In this document: positions 28,428 to 37,546 of the stretch, in pieces | How positions within the stretch are numbered: the stretch's first letter is position 1 | Layout of the letters: every line of letters starts with the position of its first letter | DNA from: Vibrio sp. qd031 | GTDB taxonomy: Bacteria; Pseudomonadota; Gammaproteobacteria; Enterobacterales; Vibrionaceae | Reading direction: 5' to 3' | Assembly: GCF_002100145.1 (NCBI RefSeq) | Contig: NZ_JXQD01000025.1 | Coordinates: 271,417 to 335,416, forward strand | DNA length: 64,000 bases | The notes under the pieces: model-generated | What the model was told of the DNA's origin: nothing | Seen by the model: only the letters and a program-made list of their open reading frames with translations | The model's database searches: none | Made by a program: the position numbers and the translations under genes

Positions 28428-28483
28428 GGGTAACTCCTAATGGCGCTAGTACTGCGACTGTCTATTCATAATGGACAACTCAA

Positions 28484-28933
28484 CTAACTGGTTTTTAGCT
28501 TATCTTTCCAAGATAGGGTGGCACGATGTAAGTCGTGGTAACACCGTTCAAACGCCGCGGTATCTTGATTAAATGGGTCATCAATGGCGCTTAATCCAAT
28601 CCATTGTCCGACCAACAGAGTTTTGGCACCTAAGGTTGGCGCAGTCTCCAGAACTTGTTGTTGGTGGGTTGGGTTCATCACCAGTATGAGGTCAAACTGT
28701 TCGGCAAGCTCAGCGGTCAACTGCTGCGCACCGTGCTGCTCTAGGTTAAGTGAAAACTGTTTAGCGATGTCTATTGCTCCGACATCGGCAGGACGGCCTC
28801 CATAGCCTAAGGCATCCACTTTAATACCAGCAGAAGCAATGTGTTTAGCTGGAAGGTGCTGTTTGAACAGCGCTTCAGCAAGAGGTGAGCGGCATACATT
28901 TGCGGTGCATACCAATAATATGGATTCAAACAT
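28484..28933 (-). CDS. Low-molecular-weight protein tyrosine phosphatase (Wzb type)
   Basis: This phosphatase removes phosphate from the tyrosine-rich tail of the Wzc kinase, a cycle needed for polymer export. The 149-residue product has the CX5R active site near its start (LVCTANVCRSP, Cys9 and Arg15), the RPAD region and the catalytic Asp in AIDDPFNQD (~125). The length fits the family. It lies in the distal part of the EPS operon, far from wzc (41112-43301) but on the same strand. Confidence 0.92.
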   Translation of the reverse strand: MFESILLVCTANVCRSPLAEALFKQHLPAKHIASAGIKVDALGYGGRPADVGAIDIAKQFSLNLEQHGAQQLTAELAEQFDLILVMNPTHQQQVLETAPTLGAKTLLVGQWIGLSAIDDPFNQDTAAFERCYHDLHRATLSWKDKLKTS

Positions 28934-29123
28934 ATACGAAACTTTACCGAGTGTTGGTGGTGCTTATTAAATTTGAGCGCTGATGACTTTCGGGTGAGTC
29001 GTTGTAAACGCCACACAGAACGTATAAGACTGTAGGTAACCTTGTTCTATTTAGGTACTCATTATGTGGTGAGTAAATAACGAGTTATTTGCACAGAAGA
29101 CGACAATATTATACTCGCACGAA

Positions 29124-29498
29124 CTATTCACCTTGCTTGACTTTCAACAGCCGATAAAACCCAATGCCAATAATCAAACACGTAATGTTAAGTGTCAGAT
29201 CTAGCCATGAGAATTGACGGGTTGCAATCAGAGCTTGTGAGCTCTCATCCAGCGTTACCAATACAAAAGGAAGCGCTAGCATGGTTAACTTAAGTGTCTC
29301 GTTCGAACGTTGCGATACCCAACCTGCTGTGGAAAAACCTAATAACAGGGCCACGGCGCAATGCAGTACAGAGGCGCCGCCCACGTTACGTTCAAACTCG
29401 CCAAACTGTAAAGCAATGAGCCCGCTGCTCTTAAGTAAAGATGCTCCACCACCGAGTACAATTATCAAAAAAACAAGGTGCTGATAACGTATCGCCAC
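29124..29498 (-). CDS. VanZ-like small membrane protein
   Basis: The 124-residue product has four hydrophobic segments. The C-terminal part carries the VanZ-family pattern DExxQ...R...D...N..G (LDESSQALIATRQFSWLDLT then LNITCLIIG). The start is GTG with AGGAG 7 bases upstream. The biochemical role of VanZ-like proteins is not settled; they recur in polysaccharide clusters. It is transcribed with the EPS genes, separated by ~105 bases from manB and ~190 bases from the phosphatase gene. Confidence 0.75.
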   Translation of the reverse strand: MAIRYQHLVFLIIVLGGGASLLKSSGLIALQFGEFERNVGGASVLHCAVALLLGFSTAGWVSQRSNETLKLTMLALPFVLVTLDESSQALIATRQFSWLDLTLNITCLIIGIGFYRLLKVKQGE

Positions 29499-29603
29499 AT
29501 CTTTACTCCTAACTTGTTGCGACGGCCTCTATGCCATCCTATTGGGTTTGTTACTAGGACGCTGAATATCGCGCCTTAAGCGCAGCTTCACTGTTTACCC
29601 TTA

Positions 29604-31040
29604 CTATCTACGCTGATTTGATATTGCGGCTAACACCGCATCCACTCGTTGCTGTGAGCTGTGTGGTGACTCTGTTTCAACGTAACAACGTAACTCAGGC
29701 GCATTACCCGAAGGACGAAGATGCAGATAACTCTGATCGCTTAACTGCAGCCTCAAGCCGTCAGTTTGATCAACATCGACAACCTGCAAATGAGCAAGGC
29801 CGACGGATTGCAAAAATGCAGCGTCGTCAATGAGAGCTTGCTCAAGTAACTGAGCAGACATTTCTCGTTCAATACCTTGCAATCGATCGGCTGCAGTATA
29901 CCGCTTGGGTAACGCCGCGACTTGATCCTGAATGCTACTGTGTTCGACGTAAGACAGCAGCGCGATAACAGGCAGCACTGCGTCACGGGTTGGAAGAGCA
30001 GGCAGTGCCTGACCGTTGATAGTGAGTTCGCTAGCCAGCAAGAATCCGCCATTGGCTTCAAACCCCGCAACACAGCGACTGGTTTGACACAGTGTATCAA
30101 AGGCTTCAATTACGTACGGTGAACCTATTTTGGTTCGCATTATCTGAGTAAATTCGCCACATCCTTCAACGCTGGTGTTGCAGCTCACTGGTAACGCGAG
30201 CGAATCGATGCCTAAGGCTTTCGCCGCCAACAGCCCTAAGATGTCACCGCGTAAATATTCGCCTGATTCATCCGAAAGAAGCGGTCGGTCGCCATCTCCA
30301 TCGGTTGAGAACACTGCATCCAGTTGATGCTCGGTCACCCAGCGTTTTGCCTGTTCTATATCCTCAGCGGCGACCGCTTCTGTATCAATGGGTACGAACT
30401 CGTCACTTCGCCCTAACGATAATGTGGTAGCACCTAGTCGTTCAAATAGCGTTGCATATAAATCGCGACCGGCACTGGAGTGTTCATAAATTCCTATACG
30501 CTTGTTCTTCAGCGTATTATTTGCAAATAGTTTGGTATATCGTTCGATGTAGTATTGCGAGGCTGAGTGTGACGCTTTGGGCAGAGAATGTTGGTCTATC
30601 CCCGATAGCTCCGCTATGAGCGGCGCATCCAGCTGGTATTGGTTACCAATGATAGCTTGCTCGTCGGCCTTGCTGATTTCACCATCGGCGCGATAGAACT
30701 TGATGCCATTTCGATCAAACGGGATGTGGCTACCGGTGATCATAATGGATGGGATGTTAAGGCTCATCGCGTATGCAGCGAGAGCCGGCGTTGGCAATAC
30801 ACCGCAGTATTCGACCTGATACCCAAGCGACTGCGCGGCAAAAGCGCAATAGCTCGCAATAAGTGGGCTGCTTGGGCGATTATCGATACCGATTACAACC
30901 GACTTTGACTGTTGTGAAGTAAGAAACCCTAGGGTGAAGGCCGCACAAATTGGCGCGGTAAAATCACTAACCAGTCCACGGGCACCGCTGGTACCAAACG
31001 CAATGTTGCCTTGTTCAATTACCGTAGAAACTGTGGTCAT
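29604..31040 (-). CDS. manB: Phosphomannomutase (ManB type)
   Basis: This enzyme interconverts mannose-6-phosphate and mannose-1-phosphate, feeding GDP-mannose synthesis with the ManC gene just upstream. The 478-residue product has the four alpha-phosphohexomutase signatures: FGTSGARGLV near the start, catalytic Ser in MITGSHIPFDRNGIKFY, metal-binding FSTDGDGDRPLL, and the phosphate-binding RPSGNAPELRCYVE. The ATG at 31040 directly follows the manC stop; an in-frame ATG at 31055 overlapping manC is possible. A glucose/mannose dual specificity cannot be excluded. Confidence 0.9.
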   Translation of the reverse strand: MTTVSTVIEQGNIAFGTSGARGLVSDFTAPICAAFTLGFLTSQQSKSVVIGIDNRPSSPLIASYCAFAAQSLGYQVEYCGVLPTPALAAYAMSLNIPSIMITGSHIPFDRNGIKFYRADGEISKADEQAIIGNQYQLDAPLIAELSGIDQHSLPKASHSASQYYIERYTKLFANNTLKNKRIGIYEHSSAGRDLYATLFERLGATTLSLGRSDEFVPIDTEAVAAEDIEQAKRWVTEHQLDAVFSTDGDGDRPLLSDESGEYLRGDILGLLAAKALGIDSLALPVSCNTSVEGCGEFTQIMRTKIGSPYVIEAFDTLCQTSRCVAGFEANGGFLLASELTINGQALPALPTRDAVLPVIALLSYVEHSSIQDQVAALPKRYTAADRLQGIEREMSAQLLEQALIDDAAFLQSVGLAHLQVVDVDQTDGLRLQLSDQSYLHLRPSGNAPELRCYVETESPHSSQQRVDAVLAAISNQRR

Positions 31041-31041
31041 G

Positions 31042-32451
31042 TTATTGTCGTCCATATTTATCGTCTAAGCGGATGATGTCGTCTTCTTCTAAATAAGAGC
31101 CCGAACGAACCTCGATGAGCTCCAATGGGATTTGGCCTGGGTTTTCTAAGGAATGGACCTCTCCAACAGGGATATAGGTAGATTGATTTTCGGTGAGCAG
31201 GACTTCTTCTTCACCAATGCGCACTTTGGCTGTTCCTGACACCACAACCCAATGCTCTGCTCGGTGATAATGCATTTGCACCGACAATTTTCCGCCTGGC
31301 TTAACCGATATGCGTTTCACTTGAAAGCGCTCACCATTGTCGATGGAATCAAATTTGCCCCAAGGGCGATAAACTTCTCGGTGATGCTGCCATTCGCTGC
31401 GTTGCTCTGACTTAATGGTATCAACGATTTGTTTAACTTGCTGAACCTTGCTTTTGTCGGCAACCAATACCGCATCTTTGGTTTCTACCACAATCAGGTT
31501 GTCGACACCTACGGTCGCGATAAGTTTTTCTGTAGAGTGTAAGTAGGAGTTCGTTGTTTCTATGCTTAGCACGTCGCCTTTGCTGGCATTAAGATGATTG
31601 TCATGCTCTGCTACTTCCCATAAGGCCGACCAACTTCCTACGTCACTCCAACCACAGTCTAGGGGGACTACGGCGGCTTTTTCGGTGTTTTCCATCACGG
31701 CGTAGTCGATGGACTCGTCTGGGCAGGCCTCAAATGCAGCTTGATCAATACGAACAAAATCGAGGTCCGCTGATGTATGCTGACAGGCGAGCTCACACGC
31801 TCGGTAAATGTCTGGACGATACTGCTTGAGTTCATTCAAATACTGAGCAGCTTTAAACAAAAACATGCCACTGTTCCACAGATAATTACCTGTTGCGACA
31901 TAGTCTTGTGCGGTGGCAAGGTCGGGTTTTTCAACAAAGCTATCAACCATATAGCTGTTACTACCCTTTATAGGCTGACCTTGTTTAATGTAACCATAGC
32001 CAGTTTCTGGAGTCGTAGGAACAATACCAAAAGTAACGAGAACGTTTTGTTCAGCCAATGGCATGGCAGACTCGATCGCACTGACAAACGCTTTAGGATC
32101 TTTAATGATGTGATCTGCGGCAAGCACCAATAAAGTTGCTTCTGAGTCTTCTTCAACCGCCCGAAACGCAGCTAGCGCCACGGCTGGCGCAGTATTACGT
32201 CCTACGGGCTCCAAAATTATATCGTTCTGTGTGTGGCCGTGAAGACGCAATTGCTCTGCAACCGTAAAACGATGATCTTCATTACAAATGACCATTGGGC
32301 TACCGTGTTGCAAGGTATTCAACCTTGCTAGAGTATCTTGCAACATGGTGTTGTCGCCTTGCAGATTTAAAAACTGCTTAGGGTAGGCTTGGCGCGAAAG
32401 GGGCCACAGTCGAGAACCTGAACCGCCGGCCATAATGACGGGAATTATCAT
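31042..32451 (-). CDS. manC: Mannose-1-phosphate guanylyltransferase / mannose-6-phosphate isomerase
   Basis: This bifunctional enzyme makes GDP-mannose, and its C-terminal cupin can isomerise fructose-6-phosphate to mannose-6-phosphate. The 469-residue length is standard. The N-terminal nucleotidyltransferase shows [19 protein letters not shown], then [10 protein letters not shown] and [13 protein letters not shown]; the C-terminal cupin (~345-465) shows [19 protein letters not shown] and [25 protein letters not shown] lies 5 bases before the ATG. It is coupled to manB. GDP-mannose implies a mannose-containing (or mannose-derived) residue in the polymer. Confidence 0.95.
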   Translation of the reverse strand: MIIPVIMAGGSGSRLWPLSRQAYPKQFLNLQGDNTMLQDTLARLNTLQHGSPMVICNEDHRFTVAEQLRLHGHTQNDIILEPVGRNTAPAVALAAFRAVEEDSEATLLVLAADHIIKDPKAFVSAIESAMPLAEQNVLVTFGIVPTTPETGYGYIKQGQPIKGSNSYMVDSFVEKPDLATAQDYVATGNYLWNSGMFLFKAAQYLNELKQYRPDIYRACELACQHTSADLDFVRIDQAAFEACPDESIDYAVMENTEKAAVVPLDCGWSDVGSWSALWEVAEHDNHLNASKGDVLSIETTNSYLHSTEKLIATVGVDNLIVVETKDAVLVADKSKVQQVKQIVDTIKSEQRSEWQHHREVYRPWGKFDSIDNGERFQVKRISVKPGGKLSVQMHYHRAEHWVVVSGTAKVRIGEEEVLLTENQSTYIPVGEVHSLENPGQIPLELIEVRSGSYLEEDDIIRLDDKYGRQ

Positions 32452-32587
32452 AACTGTCCTTGATTATCTGAGTTTAAATCCATTTTGAAGAGCGCGTTGG
32501 TTCGAACAAAGTCACTTTCAGTATAGTCAATCAACATGTGATTGTTTGCGCCCAATATGAGACACAATCATATTGATAATTAAAGAT

Positions 32588-33391
32588 TTACCACTGCTCA
32601 ATTGGAAACGCTTCGAGCAATACACGCTGTCGCTCATTTAACTTGTCAATCGGTTTGTTGTTGATGGAGAGCGCCTCTTCCAACGAAGAAGCAAACGCGT
32701 ACTCGCCTTCTTGACGACCGGTGCCTAGGTAGTAATCGTGGTATTTAAAGTCATGCTCGCCATTACCGCTTTTAAAGTAGACAGCAGGGATACCGTAGGC
32801 CTCGGCGAGAATGACACCGTGTAGTGAACTTGAGACTACTCGCTTGGCGTTAACGATCGCTTGAATAAATTGATATGGATGACAATCTGGAGATAAAAAC
32901 CGAGTACCTTCGCCCACCAGTTCATCGTATCGGTCGTTACCTTCATTAAAGTGACGAATAAGCAGTACATCGCAAGATTCTGGTTGGTTTTGCATCCACT
33001 GTTTATTGTAAAAAAGTGGTGCCAATATTCCAGGGTCGCCGAATACGTCAGGGCAACTGATCCCTCTGTTTTCGAGAAACTCTTTAGTGAGTGGGCCCCT
33101 AACAGCTCTAACATCCAAAGATGAAAATGTATGGACTTTAGGATCGATTTTGCCGTTAATCCCAGAGCCCCACACGGTATCGCCGTCATTACCGAAATGC
33201 ATAATGGATCCAATACCAAGCAGCTTGCCAGCCGCTTGTCGTTCTACAAGGACCTTTCCATGCATTTTCAAAACGGAGGTGACCAACTCATATGATAGAT
33301 GGTCGCCAACATTTATACGCCCGTCCTTAGGCTCCCACCAAAACAGGCGCTTTTTCTCAAAGTAATTGATGAGTGATTTACTTGATATCAT
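32588..33391 (-). CDS. Polysaccharide pyruvyl transferase (GumL/ExoV-like)
   Basis: Enzymes of this family add a ketal-linked pyruvate from phosphoenolpyruvate to a sugar of the repeat unit, giving the polymer negative charge. The 267-residue product has the family blocks NVGDHLSYELV (~25-35), DVRAVRGPLTKEFLENRGI, VFGDPGILAPLFY and SSSLHGVILAEAYGIPAVYF. It overlaps the flippase gene upstream by 14 bases. Which sugar it modifies cannot be told from the sequence. Confidence 0.87.
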   Translation of the reverse strand: MISSKSLINYFEKKRLFWWEPKDGRINVGDHLSYELVTSVLKMHGKVLVERQAAGKLLGIGSIMHFGNDGDTVWGSGINGKIDPKVHTFSSLDVRAVRGPLTKEFLENRGISCPDVFGDPGILAPLFYNKQWMQNQPESCDVLLIRHFNEGNDRYDELVGEGTRFLSPDCHPYQFIQAIVNAKRVVSSSLHGVILAEAYGIPAVYFKSGNGEHDFKYHDYYLGTGRQEGEYAFASSLEEALSINNKPIDKLNERQRVLLEAFPIEQW

Positions 33392-34673
33392 GGGCTAGCT
33401 TTTTCCAAAAGTGAATAGACAATAATTGTTTAATAGATTGTATTTTTAAAGTGACATTAAACCGTGTCTTACGGTGAAGAATTTCAAAAATAAAAACGTT
33501 AAAGAATGATGTGACAATCAAAGCGACTGCAATACCCTCAAGGCCCATTCTATTAGTCAATAGATGACCTAAAGTGAACATTACTGCGCAGGATAGGAAG
33601 TTTCTTATTAATGCGAGGTGTTCTATTTTTTGCACTGAATAATAAATCCCACCAACGTTAGAAAGGAATAGCATTGGTAGAGAAATAGCGAGAAGCTCCA
33701 GTATCGCAATACTCTCGCTATACTCTTCACCTAACGTAAATCGAATTATATGCCCGCCTAACGCATACATAAATATGGCTAAAGATATTGAGACAACAAT
33801 AGAAATTATATAAATCGTGGTGATTGACTCGAGTTTTTCGGCTTTGTTTTCGTTCGAAATCATTGGTAATAAGAAAGAATTAATCATGCCAAGCAAAGAG
33901 ATGATCTGTTCAATAAATTTATATGCGGCTACATAAATACCCAGCGCATAAAAACCAAACTTTGCTTCCACGATCAATTGATCGAGTTTGTTGTAGTAGG
34001 TGAGCAAGATAAGCGACATAAACAGATAGAGCGCGCGATAACTATTGCTGTAATTGAGTTTTTTAACCCGGGACTTAATTGGGGTGAAAAACAGCTTCAT
34101 GTCACGTACAAGGTTTTCCTCCGACAGCATTAAATAACCAATTAGCTTGACGATACTTACGGTGAAGTGGATAAGAACAACATGGAAAATCATATTGTCC
34201 GATACGTAAAAAACAGCGATTTTACTAAAGGAGCTTATGCTCTCAATCACAATGTGAAACAACGAAATCTGCTTGATTTTGAGTTTGGATTGGCAAATAT
34301 AGAAATAACTTTGGATAGGTTGAAGCAGTGTGAGTACTGCAATAGTAACCAATTGATAATCCGGGATACTGCCTCGCAGGTAATATGAAATTATTGCGGT
34401 CGATGGAATGAGAAGCAAAAACTTAGTCTTAAGCAAATAGTTGAAAAACTGACGTTTATAGGCACTATCACGCATGCTTAAGTAGACACGGCGAAAACCC
34501 AAATCTGACAGAGTGAAAATTAAGTACACGATCAGGTAGTAGTAACTGAGCGCACCAAAACCTTCACCACCGAGTGCTCGTATGATCAAAATGTTAGAGA
34601 TAAACGCCAGTAAGGTGAGCACGATTTTTTCGACGAAAACCCAAACCAGTTTGACAATGTTTTCTTTTTTCAT
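33378..34673 (-). CDS. wzx: Polysaccharide flippase (Wzx / MATE-like)
   Basis: This protein flips the lipid-linked repeat unit across the inner membrane. The 431-residue product has about 12 membrane helices and the family N-terminus with NILIIRALGGEGFGALSYYY. The middle (YVAAYKFIEQIISLLGMINS, FLLPMISNENKAEK) is typical of the oligosaccharide flippase group. The gene is AT-rich compared with the housekeeping genes in the window. Wzy and Wzc are in the same operon, so this is a complete Wzx/Wzy-dependent system. Confidence 0.9.
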   Translation of the reverse strand: MKKENIVKLVWVFVEKIVLTLLAFISNILIIRALGGEGFGALSYYYLIVYLIFTLSDLGFRRVYLSMRDSAYKRQFFNYLLKTKFLLLIPSTAIISYYLRGSIPDYQLVTIAVLTLLQPIQSYFYICQSKLKIKQISLFHIVIESISSFSKIAVFYVSDNMIFHVVLIHFTVSIVKLIGYLMLSEENLVRDMKLFFTPIKSRVKKLNYSNSYRALYLFMSLILLTYYNKLDQLIVEAKFGFYALGIYVAAYKFIEQIISLLGMINSFLLPMISNENKAEKLESITTIYIISIVVSISLAIFMYALGGHIIRFTLGEEYSESIAILELLAISLPMLFLSNVGGIYYSVQKIEHLALIRNFLSCAVMFTLGHLLTNRMGLEGIAVALIVTSFFNVFIFEILHRKTRFNVTLKIQSIKQLLSIHFWKKLAHDIK

Positions 34674-34788
34674 GCTTTTCTCTGTGACAACGTGTGAATA
34701 TTAAAGAGTCTTAACACACTATGAGCGCAATACGTGCACAGGCTGTTTACCATCGAGTTACTCGAGATAATGGGGGATTGTATACGGC

Positions 34789-35796
34789 TCATAGCGATCT
34801 TCCGTTAGAGCCTGAGATAGCTTGTTCAAACCCTAAGAAGACTTGTTGATCCGAGTAGCACTCGTATGCCTGTTCTATCAGTTGATTGGCGCAAACGCTC
34901 GCTTGTAGAGCATGGTTCAGTTGTGGCTCCAAAGGCTCACCTCGAAGCAATAGGTGGCAAAACGGATGTTTGTCCGCCATGTTGCGAGCAAAGGCGTTAT
35001 CCGACATAAGCAGATTGCATCCGTAAGTGATGGCATGATAAAACGCGCCCGAGACGATCATCGAGTCTTCACTGTGCGGCAAAATGGCATATCGAGTTCG
35101 TTGTAATAGTGCGTTCAGCTCTTCATCCGGTATGAATCTGTCGTCCCAAATGATGTTTAAGTTTCTGCGCTGTATGACGCTATTCAGCTCGTCGCGTAGC
35201 TCCTGAGATTCGGCTTTCCCCACTAACGTTAAAGCGATACTTTGTGGCCAAATTTCGAACAGTGAGGTGAGGTTTTTGTACTTTTTGACCTGGCCAAAGA
35301 TAAGAAAATCGATGTCCCTGCGGTGATTGTGTTCGATGTATGGCTCTCGCAAATATAAAGGGTGGGGGACAACAATAGAGTTAACATCTTCTACGCGATC
35401 GTGAGTAATGGTATTGGTGGATAGATGACTCAATAGGTAGGTAATCCACGCGGTCAGTCTTTTGGCTAGAGCGTCTTGGCTGTCGTGCGGCTTATGGTTA
35501 TGTTTCACCCACACTATTGTTGAACAAATAAGCTTTAGGTAAAGCAAAATGGCCACGCATTTTATAAAGCCCAAAACAGGCGCTCTAGAGTGGCTTACCT
35601 TAGACTCAAACCAATTTAAAATGGCCACCGTATTGCGTCGCTTTAGGCTGAACGGCTTCGCTAAAGCAGTGCTAATACTGATCACATCATGTCGTTGCGC
35701 CAGAAGACTCGAGACAATATGAATGTACTGATTGTTCTCCGCCGAAATCGGGTCCATGATGATGGTTTTGTTGATACTGCTAACAGATGATTCCAT
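34789..35796 (-). CDS. Glycosyltransferase, GT-B fold (specificity unknown)
   Basis: The 335-residue product looks like a GT-B glycosyltransferase. The C-terminal half has DIDFLIFGQVKKYKNLTSLF, a linker IALTLVGKAES, WDDRFIPDEELNALLQRTRY and AILPHSEDSMIVSGAFYHAI, with Ser/Glu placed like the GT4 donor-binding motif. The N-terminal half is divergent and includes a hydrophobic stretch (~78-95). It could be the mannosyl step beside the pyruvyl transferase, as GumI is in xanthan loci, but that is inference from context only. It lies in the EPS operon next to the GT26 gene. Confidence 0.72.
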   Translation of the reverse strand: MESSVSSINKTIIMDPISAENNQYIHIVSSLLAQRHDVISISTALAKPFSLKRRNTVAILNWFESKVSHSRAPVLGFIKCVAILLYLKLICSTIVWVKHNHKPHDSQDALAKRLTAWITYLLSHLSTNTITHDRVEDVNSIVVPHPLYLREPYIEHNHRRDIDFLIFGQVKKYKNLTSLFEIWPQSIALTLVGKAESQELRDELNSVIQRRNLNIIWDDRFIPDEELNALLQRTRYAILPHSEDSMIVSGAFYHAITYGCNLLMSDNAFARNMADKHPFCHLLLRGEPLEPQLNHALQASVCANQLIEQAYECYSDQQVFLGFEQAISGSNGRSL

Positions 35797-35808
35797 GGTG
35801 TTACTTAC

Positions 35809-36549
35809 CTATCGGTTGAACGCAGTCTGCGTCTTCAGCGCCACCAAGTGTGAGAAGAATACGGGAATGCCAATAACGTAACGCCGAAACATCCTTTTAG
35901 GCTCGCTGCCCAGTCGATAGGCCCACTCTAATCCGGTTTTCCTAAAGAATGACGGTGCTCGTTTTACTTTGTTGGCCTGAAAATCCAGCACAGCGCCACC
36001 GCAAATCACCACGGTGCGAGATAGATTCAGTTTTTTAATCTCGCTGGCCAGTTGCTCTTGTTTGGGCATCCCCATCGCCAAAATCACGAGATTGAGCTGG
36101 CCATCGTTGTGATGCCTCTGAAAGAGCGATACATAGTGATCAATTGTCTCAAAGCCGTGATGCTTAACGCTACACAGCTCATCGAGTCCCAAGTTGGAAA
36201 CCCCTTTACTTAACCAAGGGTCTTCAGTACCAAAAGCCATGACATTGAGGGGTTGCTGTTGTGCTTTAGCCACAATACGTGGAATCAAATCGGTTCCATT
36301 CATATTGTTACCCGGTGGTCGTTCAAACAGGCTCATCGCCATCTTCATCCCTATTCCGTCGCGCAGCAAAACGTCTAGATCCATGAAATTGTTGAGCAGA
36401 GCGGGGTCAGAGCAAAGGTTAAATCCGTGCTGATTGACAAAACCAAGGGTTAACGTTGCGTGCTGGCTCAATACCGATTCAATCAGCTGCTCTTCATCGG
36501 ATACGGATTGGATTTTGGTGATCATATCGAGGTTATCGTAGCGTTTCAT
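35809..36549 (-). CDS. WecG/TagA/CpsF family glycosyltransferase (GT26, GumM-like)
   Basis: GT26 enzymes add the second sugar to the lipid-linked first sugar at the inner face of the membrane; in xanthan synthesis GumM makes the cellobiosyl lipid. The 246-residue product has the family blocks VLLRDGIGMKMA, MNGTDLIPRIVA, ILAMGMPKQEQLASEI, VICGGAVLDFQANKVKRAP and TGLEWAYRLGSEPKRMFRRY. The conserved catalytic-site Asp and the basic membrane-binding C-terminus are present. It is 1 base from the acyltransferase gene. Confidence 0.93.
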   Translation of the reverse strand: MKRYDNLDMITKIQSVSDEEQLIESVLSQHATLTLGFVNQHGFNLCSDPALLNNFMDLDVLLRDGIGMKMAMSLFERPPGNNMNGTDLIPRIVAKAQQQPLNVMAFGTEDPWLSKGVSNLGLDELCSVKHHGFETIDHYVSLFQRHHNDGQLNLVILAMGMPKQEQLASEIKKLNLSRTVVICGGAVLDFQANKVKRAPSFFRKTGLEWAYRLGSEPKRMFRRYVIGIPVFFSHLVALKTQTAFNR

Positions 36550-36550
36550 A

Positions 36551-37546
36551 TTAGCTTGCCGTTTTTAAAAATGGACTGTTGAACAGGGAGTTAAATCTGA
36601 GTGAGTTGGACAGTTTGTACAAAATTATGGGTCCAGCAATACCGACGACGGTACCCACTACAATGTGCAGCCAGGGTTGGTCGATACCCAGTTTGATAAG
36701 TACGATCCGCAGCCCGCTAGCAAAGACAATGTGAGCCAAATAAATCGGCATTGACAGTTCCCCTAATTGGGTCCAGAAGGTCTGTTTGGTGTGACTGAGA
36801 AATCCTGCTACTTGCAACACAAGCGCAATCGAACTGACCGCAGTAGAGTAATGAACAAACGGCATGAACCATGACTCACTATGCATCCAGTAAAGTCTTG
36901 TGGTTTGCAGCATTGTTACCACAATTAGCGACAGAAGTATGGCGGAGCGTGAGTGAAAATGAGTGGTCTTAGTGATCAGCGCTGGGAACAGAGCACCGAA
37001 CAGGAAAAATACCAAGTTATCTTTGATATAGAGGTACAGATAATAGATCTGCGACTCAAATTCGACAGGAAAGCAATAAAGTAATATAGCGACAAAAAAT
37101 AGGATAATTGGATTGCGTGGATGAGCATTCGCCGCAACGATGTAGACCACGGAAAACAACATTAAAACATATAAAAACCAAAAGTGAGCTCGTGGAAGCC
37201 AGACGACAAATACCCGCCATAACTCGACGTTGCCATTGGTGTAGTTGCTCATTGCAAACTCAATAAAGCCTTGAATCAACATCCATATTAGGTATGGGTA
37301 CATCAGTGTGTGGAGCTTGCTGGTAATTAATGTTGATGCTGAGCGTTTGGCCACACTTTTAGCCATAAAGTAGCCCGATATTACAAAAAATAACGGCATG
37401 TGAAAGCTATACACTATGGAGTCGACATAGTCGAAGTAGGGGACTTCAATAGCAGCGTTATCTAATCCTCTTAGGACGTGACCAAACACGACCAACAGGA
37501 TGCCAATTCCCTTACAGATATCAAAGGTTGTTAGACGTGTTTGCAT
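36551..37546 (-). CDS. Acyltransferase 3 family membrane protein
   Basis: These integral membrane enzymes add acyl (usually acetyl) groups to polysaccharide sugars. The 331-residue product has about ten membrane helices and the typical opening with catalytic His: TFDICKGIGILLVVFGHVLR, then SFHMPLFFVISGYFM. No extra periplasmic SGNH domain is present. It overlaps the upstream wzy gene by 26 bases. GumF/GumG play this part in xanthan; the actual target sugar is unknown. Confidence 0.88.
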   Translation of the reverse strand: MQTRLTTFDICKGIGILLVVFGHVLRGLDNAAIEVPYFDYVDSIVYSFHMPLFFVISGYFMAKSVAKRSASTLITSKLHTLMYPYLIWMLIQGFIEFAMSNYTNGNVELWRVFVVWLPRAHFWFLYVLMLFSVVYIVAANAHPRNPIILFFVAILLYCFPVEFESQIYYLYLYIKDNLVFFLFGALFPALITKTTHFHSRSAILLSLIVVTMLQTTRLYWMHSESWFMPFVHYSTAVSSIALVLQVAGFLSHTKQTFWTQLGELSMPIYLAHIVFASGLRIVLIKLGIDQPWLHIVVGTVVGIAGPIILYKLSNSLRFNSLFNSPFLKTAS

